Below are positions 1-7,873 of a stretch of 64,000 bases of DNA, piece by piece; position 1 is the stretch's first letter, and each line of letters begins with the position of its first letter. Under the pieces are notes generated by a model. The model saw only the letters and a program-made list of their open reading frames with translations. It was not told the origin of the DNA and ran no database searches. Origin of the DNA: RGIG4097 sp045613765 (lineage in GTDB: Bacteria > Bacillota > Clostridia > Christensenellales > CAG-917); the NCBI GenBank assembly GCA_045613765.1, contig JAZLBO010000018.1, positions 1 to 64,000 of the forward strand. Direction: 5' to 3'. A program made the position numbers and the translations under genes.

Positions 1-83
1 CAACAAGTAGTTTTTCTTTCCACGAAATTTATGCTAAAAAATTTTTAATTTTTGACAAATTTTAGTCCGAAAAAAGAAAATGC

Positions 84-375
84 GGACATATCAATTTATG
101 ATCCCCCCTTCCTCATGTATTTCCCCCCATTTGCCTACGGCAAAGTCCTGCGGGCAGGGGCAACTCGACGCGATTGACTTCGTGGCAATCGCTATTCCGT
201 CACTTTGTTCCTTACGGCACGCGCACATTAGGGATATTCCTCTCATTATGCCACTTGCCACTTGGGTGGAAAAACAGGATCCCCAAGTGGCTGGCGTACT
301 TTCGTCTGGTGCTTGGCACTCGCCATGTCGCCACCCTGTGGCCCCCGTTCCGTCTGCGAATAAGTGAGTGCTAAA
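84..375. repeat. Dispersed mosaic intergenic repeat, copy A
   Basis: This stretch has no credible gene. Most of it is nearly identical to 39065-39300 and partly matches 19975-20185 in inverted orientation. Shared blocks include a C-rich run near 105-128, CCTACGGCAAAG, the hairpin module GCGATT...AATCGC near 170-193, and GAATAAGTGAGTGCT near 357-372. Short open frames inside it are by-products of the repeat. Bases 1-83 are AT-rich with nothing recognisable. The function is unknown and it looks like a non-coding repeat family. Confidence 0.8.
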
Positions 376-424
376 AACGCTCACACAAGCCGTAAAATGC
401 CATGATTAAATCATGACACAAGAA

Positions 425-462
425 CAAAAAAACAGACGACAAATTTGGTGTTTGCCGTCTGT
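425..462 (-). terminator. Intrinsic terminator after the mutarotase-like gene
   Basis: ACAGACG (432-438) pairs with CGTCTGT (456-462), with an inner CAAA/TTTG pairing. On the minus strand the stem is followed by a run of seven T. It ends transcription of the gene at 492-1346. Confidence 0.8.
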
Positions 463-491
463 ATTTTTTATGCTTGTATTTCGCTTGATTG

Positions 492-1346
492 TCAATCAAA
501 ATTTTCGGGGGTTTTGATGATTTCAAATCGTTCTTCAAGGACGCCTTCTTCCCCACCCTTAAACTCTCTTGAAAGCCACTCAACTTCAAGGATATGATTG
601 TTGGTGTATGTCTCAAAATTGCAACCAAAATCTGCATATTTTCCATCGTGATCAGTGGTATTGCAAGTCCACTTCAAAGTCAAATCTCCAAGGGTGTAAT
701 ATGCTCTGCCTTTCTTTGAATAAAGCCCCAATTTCAACGGATTTTCCTTGTCTGTTTGACGGACTGTGAGCAAATTTTTGCCCATATCAAATCTGTCGTC
801 TTTCAAGTCATCATAGGGCCAAAAAACGAGATTTTGTGTGGGGTTGAGATCGTCAACTTTGTCGTTCAACGGCACTCTCAATACGCCGTCTTTTGCCATA
901 ACGGACAATGCCCAAACATGAAAGTTTTTGCTCATATCAAGGCTTTTTACAACATTTTTGACACATAAACTGCCGTTTTCGTCAATATCAACAATTAACT
1001 TGTAGGAAAATTTCTTTGCAACATTACACACGAATTCGCCACCAAAGTCATCATGCAGAGTATATTCAACAGGGTAGTTGTCGGGAGTATAGGTGTAAAG
1101 GTCTTCGGGGGATTTCCACACCCTATGTCCACCATAGAGATACCAAGTTTCGCCCACCTTGTATTCCTTGTCAAAAAACTCGCCACCCTTTGAAATGTTG
1201 CGCTCGATATCCTCGTTCATAAAGTTGATTTTGTCTGTGCCGTAGTAGATGATACGTGGACCAATATCCACCGTGATCATGGCCTTAAATCCTGCTCTTT
1301 CAAGGACGACACATTTGCCAAAATTTTTGTAGTTTTCTATCTTCAT
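492..1346 (-). CDS. Galactose-mutarotase-like (DUF4380-type) protein
   Basis: A 284-residue soluble protein with no signal peptide. It resembles the beta-sandwich aldose-epimerase superfamily of carbohydrate-binding or sugar-isomerising proteins. The recognisable features are an early GPRIIYYG strand (residues 29-36) and the central YGGHRVWKSPEDLYTY segment (about 71-86) followed by PDNYPVEY, typical of DUF4380-like members. The start is supported by AAGGTGGAAA just before the ATG. It has its own terminator and lies next to a GH20 enzyme on the same strand, so a role in sugar handling is plausible, but the substrate cannot be read from the sequence. No catalytic residues are assigned. The superfamily call is fairly secure and the exact activity is not. 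Confidence 0.6.
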   Translation of the reverse strand: MKIENYKNFGKCVVLERAGFKAMITVDIGPRIIYYGTDKINFMNEDIERNISKGGEFFDKEYKVGETWYLYGGHRVWKSPEDLYTYTPDNYPVEYTLHDDFGGEFVCNVAKKFSYKLIVDIDENGSLCVKNVVKSLDMSKNFHVWALSVMAKDGVLRVPLNDKVDDLNPTQNLVFWPYDDLKDDRFDMGKNLLTVRQTDKENPLKLGLYSKKGRAYYTLGDLTLKWTCNTTDHDGKYADFGCNFETYTNNHILEVEWLSREFKGGEEGVLEERFEIIKTPENFD

Positions 1347-1410
1347 TTTCCACCTTAATTCAAAGAGAAAACACCTGCATTTTCAAGTGCTTTTTCCCTT
1401 AAAATTTTTG

Positions 1411-1439
1411 TTGACTTTTTTGTCAATTTTGTATATATT
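1411..1439 (+). promoter_or_regulatory. Sigma-A promoter of the small-RNA candidate
   Basis: TTGACT (1411-1416), 17-bp spacer, TATATT (1434-1439). Transcription would start near 1446, immediately before the folded unit. No plus-strand protein gene follows. Confidence 0.55.
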
Positions 1440-1445
1440 ATATTT

Positions 1446-1517
1446 AGAAAGCATCGCTTGTGAGGACGCAATCTGCGGACCGTCCTACACCACATTGTGG
1501 TGGGCGATGCTTTTTTC
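1446..1517 (+). ncRNA. Candidate small RNA with three-way junction and terminator
   Basis: The predicted transcript of about 72 nt folds as a closed unit. The outer 9-bp stem is AAGCATCGC (1449-1457) with GCGATGCTT (1504-1512). It encloses a GGACG/CGTCC hairpin (1464-1468 with 1481-1485) and a CACCAC-ATT-GTGGTG hairpin (1488-1502). The outer stem runs straight into T6, so it also serves as an intrinsic terminator. A promoter sits just upstream. I do not recognise it as a known riboswitch or RNA family. It could instead be a vestigial leader. Confidence 0.45.
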
Positions 1518-1670
1518 TATTTTTCAAGCAAAATACAACCTTTTTTCAAGCCAAAAAAATATTGTTTCTACTTAATATTCTGTGTTTTACACCCAAAACC
1601 ACTCTCTCGCCTGAAAATCAGGCATTTGTTGTGGTTACCACACGCTGCAAATTGATGTTTTTGCAGTGTT

Positions 1671-3203
1671 TTATTTCTTTCTGCCCTTTTGAGCATCAAT
1701 GGCATGTTTCCAAGCCTTAGGATTTTTGATGTCCAACATATCAAACAAGAATTTCAATGCTTGTCCTACTGCTCTAAAGGGATTTGGGTTTGCCTTTGTG
1801 GGATGCTCATATCCAGCTTCGTATGCTTCAAGTATGCCAAGGACGTTGTATAGTCTTTCTACAAAGTCTTTATAGTCTTTCTTGCCACTTGACCAACCTG
1901 TTTCTGCAGATGCAAGTGAGCGTGGAAATGCTTGCTTGTAAAGTTTGCGCTCATCTGCCACCCATTCTGTCCAAAGTGGTGTTTCAATGCCGATAACACT
2001 TTCTTCCCCTTCTCCATCAAAACAAGAGAGTGGCTCAAACATATACGTCTTCTTCAAAGGGTTGAGCCCATAGGGGTAGTCAAGATAGTATGGGAAGTTT
2101 TTGGACACGAACATTTTTCTGCCATTTTTAAGAGCATCTCTCACGTCCTTTGCCTTCTTGCCATCCGACCAATACTGGCATATTGCGCTATCGTCAAGTA
2201 TGCCCGAATAAATCGCTTCGTTCCACACAATCGGTGTTTTATTGTATCGTTTTAATATGTTAATCACTCTATTTGTGAAATATCCTTGAAGTTGCTCATA
2301 GTTTTCAAAGCCATTGTCTTGCATGACTTTATTGCACTTTTCACAGTCACGCCATCTTGATTTTGGCACTTCATCTCCACCGATATGGAAGTACTTTGAT
2401 GGGAACATTTCCACCACTTCAGTGATGAGTTTTTCTATGATTTCGTAGTTGTTTTCATTGCCTGCACAGAGTATTCTATCATCAATTCCGTAGTTTTCTG
2501 CAAGGTCAAATTGCTCCCCTGTGCAACCCGTTTCGGGCTTTGCGACAAGCATAAAGAGAGTGTGTCCGGGAAGGTCAATTTCGGGCACGACGTCAACAAA
2601 TCTTTCCTTGGCGTACTCTACGATTTCCTTCACATCTGCCTTTGGAAGATAGCCACCAACGGGAATTCCATCTCCCCTTGTGCCCTTTCTAAAATTGGCT
2701 TTTTCATTAAGTTCAGGGAATACTGTGCTTTCAAGTCTATACCCTTGATTGTCGCTCAAATGCAAGTGCAAACTGTTGATTTTTACAAGTGAAAGTATGT
2801 CAATGAGTTTGATGATGACGTCCTTGTCAAAGAAATGACGGACGATATCAAGCATAAAACTGCGATATTCAAAGCGAGGTTTGTCTTTTATGATGCAGTT
2901 TTTGAGAGTGGCAACACCTTCAAAATAGCCATCAAACACAAGTTGCTTTAAGGTCATTGCCCCGTGGAAAAGACCTTCGTTTGTCTTTGACCAAACACGG
3001 ATATTGCCGTCAATGACTATTTCATAGTCATATTCGGTTTCTGCAATCTCAAAAACCACCCTATTTTCAACGTCTTTTTCGTAATCAAGAAAGTTCATTT
3101 CTTGCACGATAACGTCAAGGGGCGCAATGATTTGGGTTGCACTGCTGAAAGTGGTTTCCCCTGCAGTGATTTTTGATTCAAATGGTTTTGGTACGATATT
3201 CAT
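1671..3203 (-). CDS. Beta-N-acetylhexosaminidase, glycoside hydrolase family 20
   Basis: A 510-residue enzyme that removes terminal GlcNAc or GalNAc from glycans through substrate-assisted catalysis. An N-terminal GH20b-like domain (about 1-100) precedes the TIM barrel. The family signature HIGGDE carries the catalytic Asp-Glu pair (about D277-E278), and SLHLHLSDNQG lies earlier in the barrel. There is no signal peptide, so it is probably cytoplasmic. The ATG at 3203 is chosen because it has a GGGAGA ribosome-binding site and because the promoter at 3222-3250 would lie inside any longer reading frame. It probably acts on imported host-glycan or chitin-type oligosaccharides, which is inference. 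Confidence 0.93.
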   Translation of the reverse strand: MNIVPKPFESKITAGETTFSSATQIIAPLDVIVQEMNFLDYEKDVENRVVFEIAETEYDYEIVIDGNIRVWSKTNEGLFHGAMTLKQLVFDGYFEGVATLKNCIIKDKPRFEYRSFMLDIVRHFFDKDVIIKLIDILSLVKINSLHLHLSDNQGYRLESTVFPELNEKANFRKGTRGDGIPVGGYLPKADVKEIVEYAKERFVDVVPEIDLPGHTLFMLVAKPETGCTGEQFDLAENYGIDDRILCAGNENNYEIIEKLITEVVEMFPSKYFHIGGDEVPKSRWRDCEKCNKVMQDNGFENYEQLQGYFTNRVINILKRYNKTPIVWNEAIYSGILDDSAICQYWSDGKKAKDVRDALKNGRKMFVSKNFPYYLDYPYGLNPLKKTYMFEPLSCFDGEGEESVIGIETPLWTEWVADERKLYKQAFPRSLASAETGWSSGKKDYKDFVERLYNVLGILEAYEAGYEHPTKANPNPFRAVGQALKFLFDMLDIKNPKAWKHAIDAQKGRKK

Positions 3204-3221
3204 AACTCTTTCTCCCACACC

Positions 3222-3250
3222 ATTGTACCAAAGGTACAGACGGGAGTCAA
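3222..3250 (-). promoter_or_regulatory. Sigma-A promoter of the GH20 gene
   Basis: Read on the minus strand: TTGACT (3250-3245), 17 bp, TACAAT (3227-3222). The start point near 3215 gives a 5' leader of about 12 nt that contains the ribosome-binding site, which fixes the GH20 start at 3203. Confidence 0.8.
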
Positions 3251-3334
3251 TGACAACTTTTGTCATTTCCTTGCAAAATCCCCGTGATTATATATATTTT
3301 TACTATTTTCGCAAATCGTTGATTTGCGCCGTCG

Positions 3335-3363
3335 TTGACAGTCCACGGGTTTTGTGCTATTCT
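3335..3363 (+). promoter_or_regulatory. Sigma-A promoter reading into the 3370 gene
   Basis: TTGACA (3335-3340), 17 bp, TATTCT (3358-3363). The expected start point coincides with the ATG at 3370, so the mRNA may be leaderless. Confidence 0.65.
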
Positions 3364-3369
3364 ATTGCC

Positions 3370-3867
3370 ATGGGTACAGGTGGTTGTATTTTAGGTGGCA
3401 CATTTTCCACAGTGCTGTCAACAGTGATGAAAGCACTTGGTGTAGTGGGCGAATTTCTTGGGAAAATCATCTATTATTTTGGATTGTACTTCCCAATCGC
3501 ATACGCAATTTATGGCGTAGTGCTTTATTTTACCTTTGATTTCAACCCGTTTGTGCAGGACGTTGACGGCAAACTCTTTATGTTTGGTTTTGCATTGTCT
3601 TGCGTGGCTATGGTCATACAAGCAGTGAAAAACATCATTATCAACCCTTGCAAAAAGTATTTTTCAAAGTCAAAAGTGGTTGAATACGGCAAGGATCAAA
3701 AGTTGTCAAAAAACGCACCCGAAGCACCCACCATATACAAAAGCAAAGTCAACCCCGGCGTCATCGTCTATGAGTACTCAAACAGATATGACTTATACGA
3801 AGAATTTGAAGACGGTCTGCGCCTTGTAAGCACAGAATTTAAGGGACGTAAAAGCAAAAGATGGTAA
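3370..3867 (+). CDS. Small membrane protein coupled to an acyltransferase
   Basis: A protein of about 165 residues with two or three hydrophobic segments (about 30-60 and 73-95) and a hydrophilic, tyrosine-rich C-terminal region. I do not recognise the family. Its stop overlaps the start of the HGSNAT-like acyltransferase gene (ATGGTAA arrangement), so the two are translationally coupled and probably work together at the membrane. The start is uncertain. ATG 3370 has no ribosome-binding site but sits at the predicted transcription start; an in-frame ATG at 3427 is the alternative. The frame is open further upstream but would run through the promoter. Confidence 0.6.
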   Translation: MGTGGCILGGTFSTVLSTVMKALGVVGEFLGKIIYYFGLYFPIAYAIYGVVLYFTFDFNPFVQDVDGKLFMFGFALSCVAMVIQAVKNIIINPCKKYFSKSKVVEYGKDQKLSKNAPEAPTIYKSKVNPGVIVYEYSNRYDLYEEFEDGLRLVSTEFKGRKSKRW

Positions 3868-4979
3868 ACTCAAGCAAAAGCACAGTCAACCTTGAAAGCG
3901 TTGATACAAATATCATTGAAAGTGTAGAAGACACCACTTCTACAACTTCTTTATTGGTTGAAAACATTGAAAACGAGATGGTTTCAACTGACGGCACTAT
4001 CATAGATAGTGACAACACTCTCACACCCACCGAAGAAGATGTAGAAAGTCAAGAAGACGCACTCCAAAATGAAGACGAAAGAAAGGACAATAAGTTTGTC
4101 GCATTTGTGAAATCACGCTTCAAAAAGAAGTCAACAAAAGGCAGAATTTGGGAAATCGACTTTCTCCGTGGTTTCTGCGTGTTCTTGATGCTCTTTGACC
4201 ACGCTGCCCTTATGCTTGCAACAACGTTTGGCCCATCTTGGTATGGTGGCTCATACGCCATGCAATGCAGTGCCGAGTTTGGCGCAAAACTCTGCACCCT
4301 TTGTCTTGAATATTGGAATAGCACCCTTCGTGAAATAGGTCACCCCATTGTACTGTTTATATTCTTCTCAATATCAGGGCTTTCTTGCTCATTTTCAAGA
4401 TCAAACTTAAAGCGTGGCACAATTCTTGCCGTAGTGTCCGTCATATACTCACTTGTGACCTACGTGTTGAGTATAACCATGGATCCGTCATTACTTGTGA
4501 CCTTTGGTGTATTGCATTTCTATGCCGTTTGTATTCTTGTATGGGCAATCATCTGCAAACTTGTCAAGGACAACAAGGTGGCAAAGACAATCATCAGTGG
4601 CTTTATTGTCATAGTGGTCGCAGTGCTCTATTTCTGCTATAAAGCACCTGCAACAACACCTAAATGGCTTTTCTTCCTTTGGCCAAGAGAGAACTTTGAC
4701 GGCACTCTCAGTGCTTTCTACTATCAATATCAAGTATCTCCCGGGGATTTGTTTACCCTTGTCCCCTACTCTGCCTTCTTCTTCACAGGCACTTTCTTGC
4801 AACCCTTGCTCTACTCAAAGCGTAGAAGTCTTCTCCCTGCCCTTGACCGTGGTTGGCATCGTCCCATCACTTTCCTTGGCAGACACGCCATAGGCGTATA
4901 TCTCTCACATATCGTCCTTGTGGCAGTGGTCTTGTGTCTTATAAGCCTTATGTTCTACGGCACTTGGGGGCTTTTCTAA
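3861..4979 (+). CDS. HGSNAT-like (DUF1624) membrane acyltransferase
   Basis: A 372-residue multi-pass membrane protein. The N-terminal 90 or so residues are acidic, Ser/Thr-rich and probably cytoplasmic. The signature RIWEIDFLRGFCVFLMLFDH (about 95-114) starts the membrane domain. It is typical of heparan-alpha-glucosaminide N-acetyltransferase-like proteins, where an Asp and a membrane His near this motif are conserved. About eight further hydrophobic segments follow. Such proteins are thought to move acetyl groups from cytoplasmic acetyl-CoA to glycans outside. The start overlaps the upstream gene by 7 nt. The long acidic N-terminal extension is unusual for the family. The acceptor is unknown. 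Confidence 0.8.
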   Translation: MVNSSKSTVNLESVDTNIIESVEDTTSTTSLLVENIENEMVSTDGTIIDSDNTLTPTEEDVESQEDALQNEDERKDNKFVAFVKSRFKKKSTKGRIWEIDFLRGFCVFLMLFDHAALMLATTFGPSWYGGSYAMQCSAEFGAKLCTLCLEYWNSTLREIGHPIVLFIFFSISGLSCSFSRSNLKRGTILAVVSVIYSLVTYVLSITMDPSLLVTFGVLHFYAVCILVWAIICKLVKDNKVAKTIISGFIVIVVAVLYFCYKAPATTPKWLFFLWPRENFDGTLSAFYYQYQVSPGDLFTLVPYSAFFFTGTFLQPLLYSKRRSLLPALDRGWHRPITFLGRHAIGVYLSHIVLVAVVLCLISLMFYGTWGLF

Positions 4980-5030
4980 AACAACGCAAGTTTTTCTAAA
5001 TTCAATCTCACATCAAAAAATGACAACAAA

Positions 5031-5061
5031 AAAACGGCACGTGATGTGCCGTTTTATTTTT
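5031..5061. terminator. Bidirectional intrinsic terminator
   Basis: AAAACGGCAC (5031-5040), loop GTGAT, GTGCCGTTTT (5046-5055). T-rich tracts flank it on both strands, so it serves the convergent acyltransferase and PH-domain genes. Confidence 0.85.
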
Positions 5062-5118
5062 TGTTTTGCATAGGAAAGGTCTTGCCTTTGCCTATTTTTA
5101 TTATATCATTTTGTCAAA

Positions 5119-5691
5119 TTAATATTGTGCTTTTCTTTCTGTTTTGGGTGCAAGGACAAGTTGGACTCTCTTGTTGCTACCTTCAAATTCATATCTATTC
5201 TTTTGTCTTGTGATGCTTTGAGCAAACTTCAAAGGAGAACAGATACCCTTGACGATAACGGGTGACATTGCGTCAACAACGACGATAACTTTGCCGTAGC
5301 AGAAAATTCTTTCAAAGAGATTTTGTGTGACGTTGACTGCCTTGATTTGATTGAGGGGCAACTGCACGTCAATACGCTTGAAAATGCCAACACGCACTGC
5401 AAATTTTCTGTCTGTGACAACTGCTTCTTTTTGCCACAATGAAATGCCTTCAACAATACAGCAGATCAACAAAAGACCAAGTGCGCCAAGTGCAGTGTAT
5501 TGCACGATTGCATCTGTCAAAATCTCTTTGCCGAGTGCGTTGTTGATATTGGATTTGAAATACCAAATTGCAGCAATAATTCCACCGAGTATTGCAGCAA
5601 TCAACAGTTCACGCAAGAAAAACACGTATGTAAACCTTGCTTTTGACACAATTCTTTCACTTTTACGGTATGTTCTTTCAAGTGCTTTCAT
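5119..5691 (-). CDS. PH-domain (YdbS-type bPH2) membrane protein
   Basis: A 190-residue protein with two hydrophobic segments (about 24-46 and 66-84) followed by a bacterial PH-like beta domain. The segment from AVVTDRKFAVRVGIFKR through LPLNQIKAVNVTQNLFERIF is the usual core of the YdbS/YdbT family. Members of this family are membrane proteins of poorly defined function, some linked to antimicrobial resistance. A standard AAGGAC ribosome-binding site precedes the ATG. It is 42 nt upstream of the GH127-like stop codon on the same strand, and whether they share a transcript is unclear. Confidence 0.75.
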   Translation of the reverse strand: MKALERTYRKSERIVSKARFTYVFFLRELLIAAILGGIIAAIWYFKSNINNALGKEILTDAIVQYTALGALGLLLICCIVEGISLWQKEAVVTDRKFAVRVGIFKRIDVQLPLNQIKAVNVTQNLFERIFCYGKVIVVVDAMSPVIVKGICSPLKFAQSITRQKNRYEFEGSNKRVQLVLAPKTERKAQY

Positions 5692-5733
5692 GTCTATTTA
5701 CGTCCTTATTTGGTTTATTTTTTGATTTAGTTA

Positions 5734-7686
5734 TCAGCCCTTGAAACATCTTGGGAACTGACTTATTCTTATCTTTGTACATCCAAAGGGGACGTACACT
5801 CTTGCCATGCTTTCTTCAGAAAATTCCGACTTCTTGGGCACTTGCACAAGCCCGTTTTTGTCGTAATCCCAGTCCGTCACGTTTTTACTGCGAATACGGA
5901 GTTCGAAGGGAGGAATTTGTCCGTTGAAGGGGTTTTCTGCAATGTTGTTGACCACCGTTTCTTCTGTGTCAAACACACGACGGATGCCACCAATCTTGCG
6001 CTTTCCAATGATGGGTGCAAAGGTCCATTTCTTCAAAAATGCCACCTTATACACGCCCTTGTATGCAGTTTCCTTCATGTCTTCAGCAAGTTTTGATGCC
6101 ATGACGACATTGCCTTTCATCATAGTCAATGACTTGTCTTCATTTTCTCTTACAAGAAGGGGTATATCAAGTTTGAGCATAAACGTACTGCCCGTCTTAA
6201 GCACACACTTGACGGATATATCGCTTGTGCCAGATGCCACCACTTGTCCACCAGACACCAACTGCATTGATGTGCCGTGAGGCACACGGAAGTTGATCTT
6301 GATTTCGGGGTCGCCTTCTGCGTTTTCAACCTTGAATATGATGGTATTTCTAAATGGATAACCTGTTTCTTCCTTGATGCGAATATGCTTGCCGTCAACG
6401 TATGTGTCTATGATACAAGGCGCATAGCACTTGAAATCAAGTTCGCCACCCTTTGTAAAGCATACACTGCGCATAAAAGTAGGATATGCCGAGAGCAAAG
6501 ATATTGCGCCCTTTGTAAGACGGCCTGTCACATAAGAATTGCCATATTGAGCGTCTGCAAGGTGCATATTGCCGTCAGTAGATGCTTCAACTTGGTTGGG
6601 TGTCAACAGGTCTTGGACTGCGCCAATGCCGTCAAATGCTGCAGGGATAAGGTTAAATGCAATACGCTCAATGCGATCTGCAACTGCGTTGTCCCCTGTT
6701 TCTGCAAGGACTTCCACAAGTGATTCAAGCATCTCAACGGCACTTTCAACGTCTATGCCCCTATTTGATGACTTGCCTGCAAGACGGAAGTCGGAGTTGA
6801 ACATACCAAGTATGTTGCCGTGGTATCTGTCAAGGGCGTTTATCAACTTGAGAGAGTGATATTTCAACTCATCATCACCAATAAAGCCACCCCAAATACA
6901 AGGGTATTTGACTGCTTTTGCAATGTTGACGCCAGTTGTTTCCACCACTGTTTGATGAGCAGGTTTTTTCCACTCAATGTTTGCCTTGTCAACTGTCAAA
7001 GGCTTAGTGGGATTGATGCCGTCACTTATAGTGTAGCCTGCGATACGCTTTTCCAACTTCTTCAGTGCAAAAGCACTGACGTACTTGTTTGATGGGCTCT
7101 TATACTTGAAGTTTGATGCAAGTTTGAACCAATCGTTGCTTGTTTCACGCAGTTTTTCTGCAAGGTCGTGGAGCCACTCTGCGTCAGTTGCCTTGAATAC
7201 GGCATCAATGGCAGGGATTTCTTCAAGCAATCTTGCTCTTGCGTGATAGAAATATGGGGTAACACTAAATGTGTTGAATTGGTTTTTGAAGAATTTGCGA
7301 AGTACGGAAAGGGCGTTTTCATCTCCAGTTGCTTCATAATAACTGAATATTGCCTTGACTGCCTCGATCTTATCTGTTGAAAAGATCTTTTCTTGCAAGC
7401 CAAAATCCCCACCTTCTCTTGCGCCTGTCAATATGGGGGACAAAAAACTCTCTGCCTTTTCAAGCAAAATCTTGTCACCTAATACGCCATAGAGCAAAAC
7501 CAAGCCACGCACGTATCTCGGCAAGGCTTCCCCTTTCACCCAAGAGCCATTTTCCATCAAGCCAGAAACACCACCCAAACGCTTTTGCAAGCCGTTGATA
7601 AGGGCGAGTTCCTTCAATAGCCAACCGTCAGGACGGACAGAACCGATGGGCAATTTTGTGAGTGTAGGGTTATCTTTCTTTGCCAT
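5734..7686 (-). CDS. GH127-family-like (DUF1680) protein, zinc ligands apparently lost
   Basis: A protein of about 650 residues with the DUF1680/GH127 layout: PDGWLLKELALINGL near the N-terminus, an alpha/alpha-barrel, then C-terminal beta domains (TGYPFRNTIIFKV). GH127 beta-L-arabinofuranosidases use a zinc-bound cysteine centre (Glu-x-Cys plus Cys-Cys). By eye, the matching positions here are D312 and E314 (GIDVESAVEM) and Q380-Y381 (DAQYGN), so none of the three cysteines is present. The acidic residue of the usual Asp-Glu pair before it is also changed (NSDFRLAG). It may be a pseudoenzyme or a subfamily with another mechanism. The ATG at 7686 has an AAGGAT site; a longer frame to 7737 has none. 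Confidence 0.75.
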   Translation of the reverse strand: MAKKDNPTLTKLPIGSVRPDGWLLKELALINGLQKRLGGVSGLMENGSWVKGEALPRYVRGLVLLYGVLGDKILLEKAESFLSPILTGAREGGDFGLQEKIFSTDKIEAVKAIFSYYEATGDENALSVLRKFFKNQFNTFSVTPYFYHARARLLEEIPAIDAVFKATDAEWLHDLAEKLRETSNDWFKLASNFKYKSPSNKYVSAFALKKLEKRIAGYTISDGINPTKPLTVDKANIEWKKPAHQTVVETTGVNIAKAVKYPCIWGGFIGDDELKYHSLKLINALDRYHGNILGMFNSDFRLAGKSSNRGIDVESAVEMLESLVEVLAETGDNAVADRIERIAFNLIPAAFDGIGAVQDLLTPNQVEASTDGNMHLADAQYGNSYVTGRLTKGAISLLSAYPTFMRSVCFTKGGELDFKCYAPCIIDTYVDGKHIRIKEETGYPFRNTIIFKVENAEGDPEIKINFRVPHGTSMQLVSGGQVVASGTSDISVKCVLKTGSTFMLKLDIPLLVRENEDKSLTMMKGNVVMASKLAEDMKETAYKGVYKVAFLKKWTFAPIIGKRKIGGIRRVFDTEETVVNNIAENPFNGQIPPFELRIRSKNVTDWDYDKNGLVQVPKKSEFSEESMARVYVPFGCTKIRISQFPRCFKG

Positions 7687-7768
7687 AAAAATCCTTCTTC
7701 GTGTGAGCGCATTATGCGAGAGCATACGCTCGCGCAACGAATATACAAAGATAATTTACCACATAAGT

Positions 7769-7797
7769 TTGACAAATGCAAGAAAAACAAATAAAAT
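7769..7797 (+). promoter_or_regulatory. Sigma-A promoter of the apgM-like gene
   Basis: TTGACA (7769-7774), 17 bp, TAAAAT (7792-7797). The leader of about 70 nt contains a 16-bp perfect palindrome, TTGCTTTATAAAGCAA (7841-7856), just before the ribosome-binding site, which could be an operator or a small hairpin. Confidence 0.7.
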
Positions 7798-7873
7798 TTG
7801 ACGTATGAAGGTTGTTTTTAACAAAAAATAGCCTTACACCTTGCTTTATAAAGCAAAAGGAAGTTATCTTGGT

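Larger units (their letters stand above)
1347..1670. other. Intergenic region with a small-RNA unit and palindromes
   Basis: No protein gene is supported. On the plus strand it holds a sigma-A-like promoter (1411-1439) and a folded, terminator-ended unit (1446-1517), described separately. At 1610-1624 there is a GCCTGA-AAA-TCAGGC inverted repeat and at 1630-1642 the palindrome TGTGGTTACCACA. Both lie after the stop of the minus-strand GH20 gene and have no clear U-tract. Confidence 0.6.

Noticed and set aside
80..384. Overlapping short open frames at the left edge
   Set aside because: They fall inside the dispersed repeat, and equivalent frames are not preserved in the other copies.
3127..3369. 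N-terminal extension of the membrane protein at 3370
   Set aside because: It would overlap the divergent GH20 gene and its promoter and run through the gene's own promoter.
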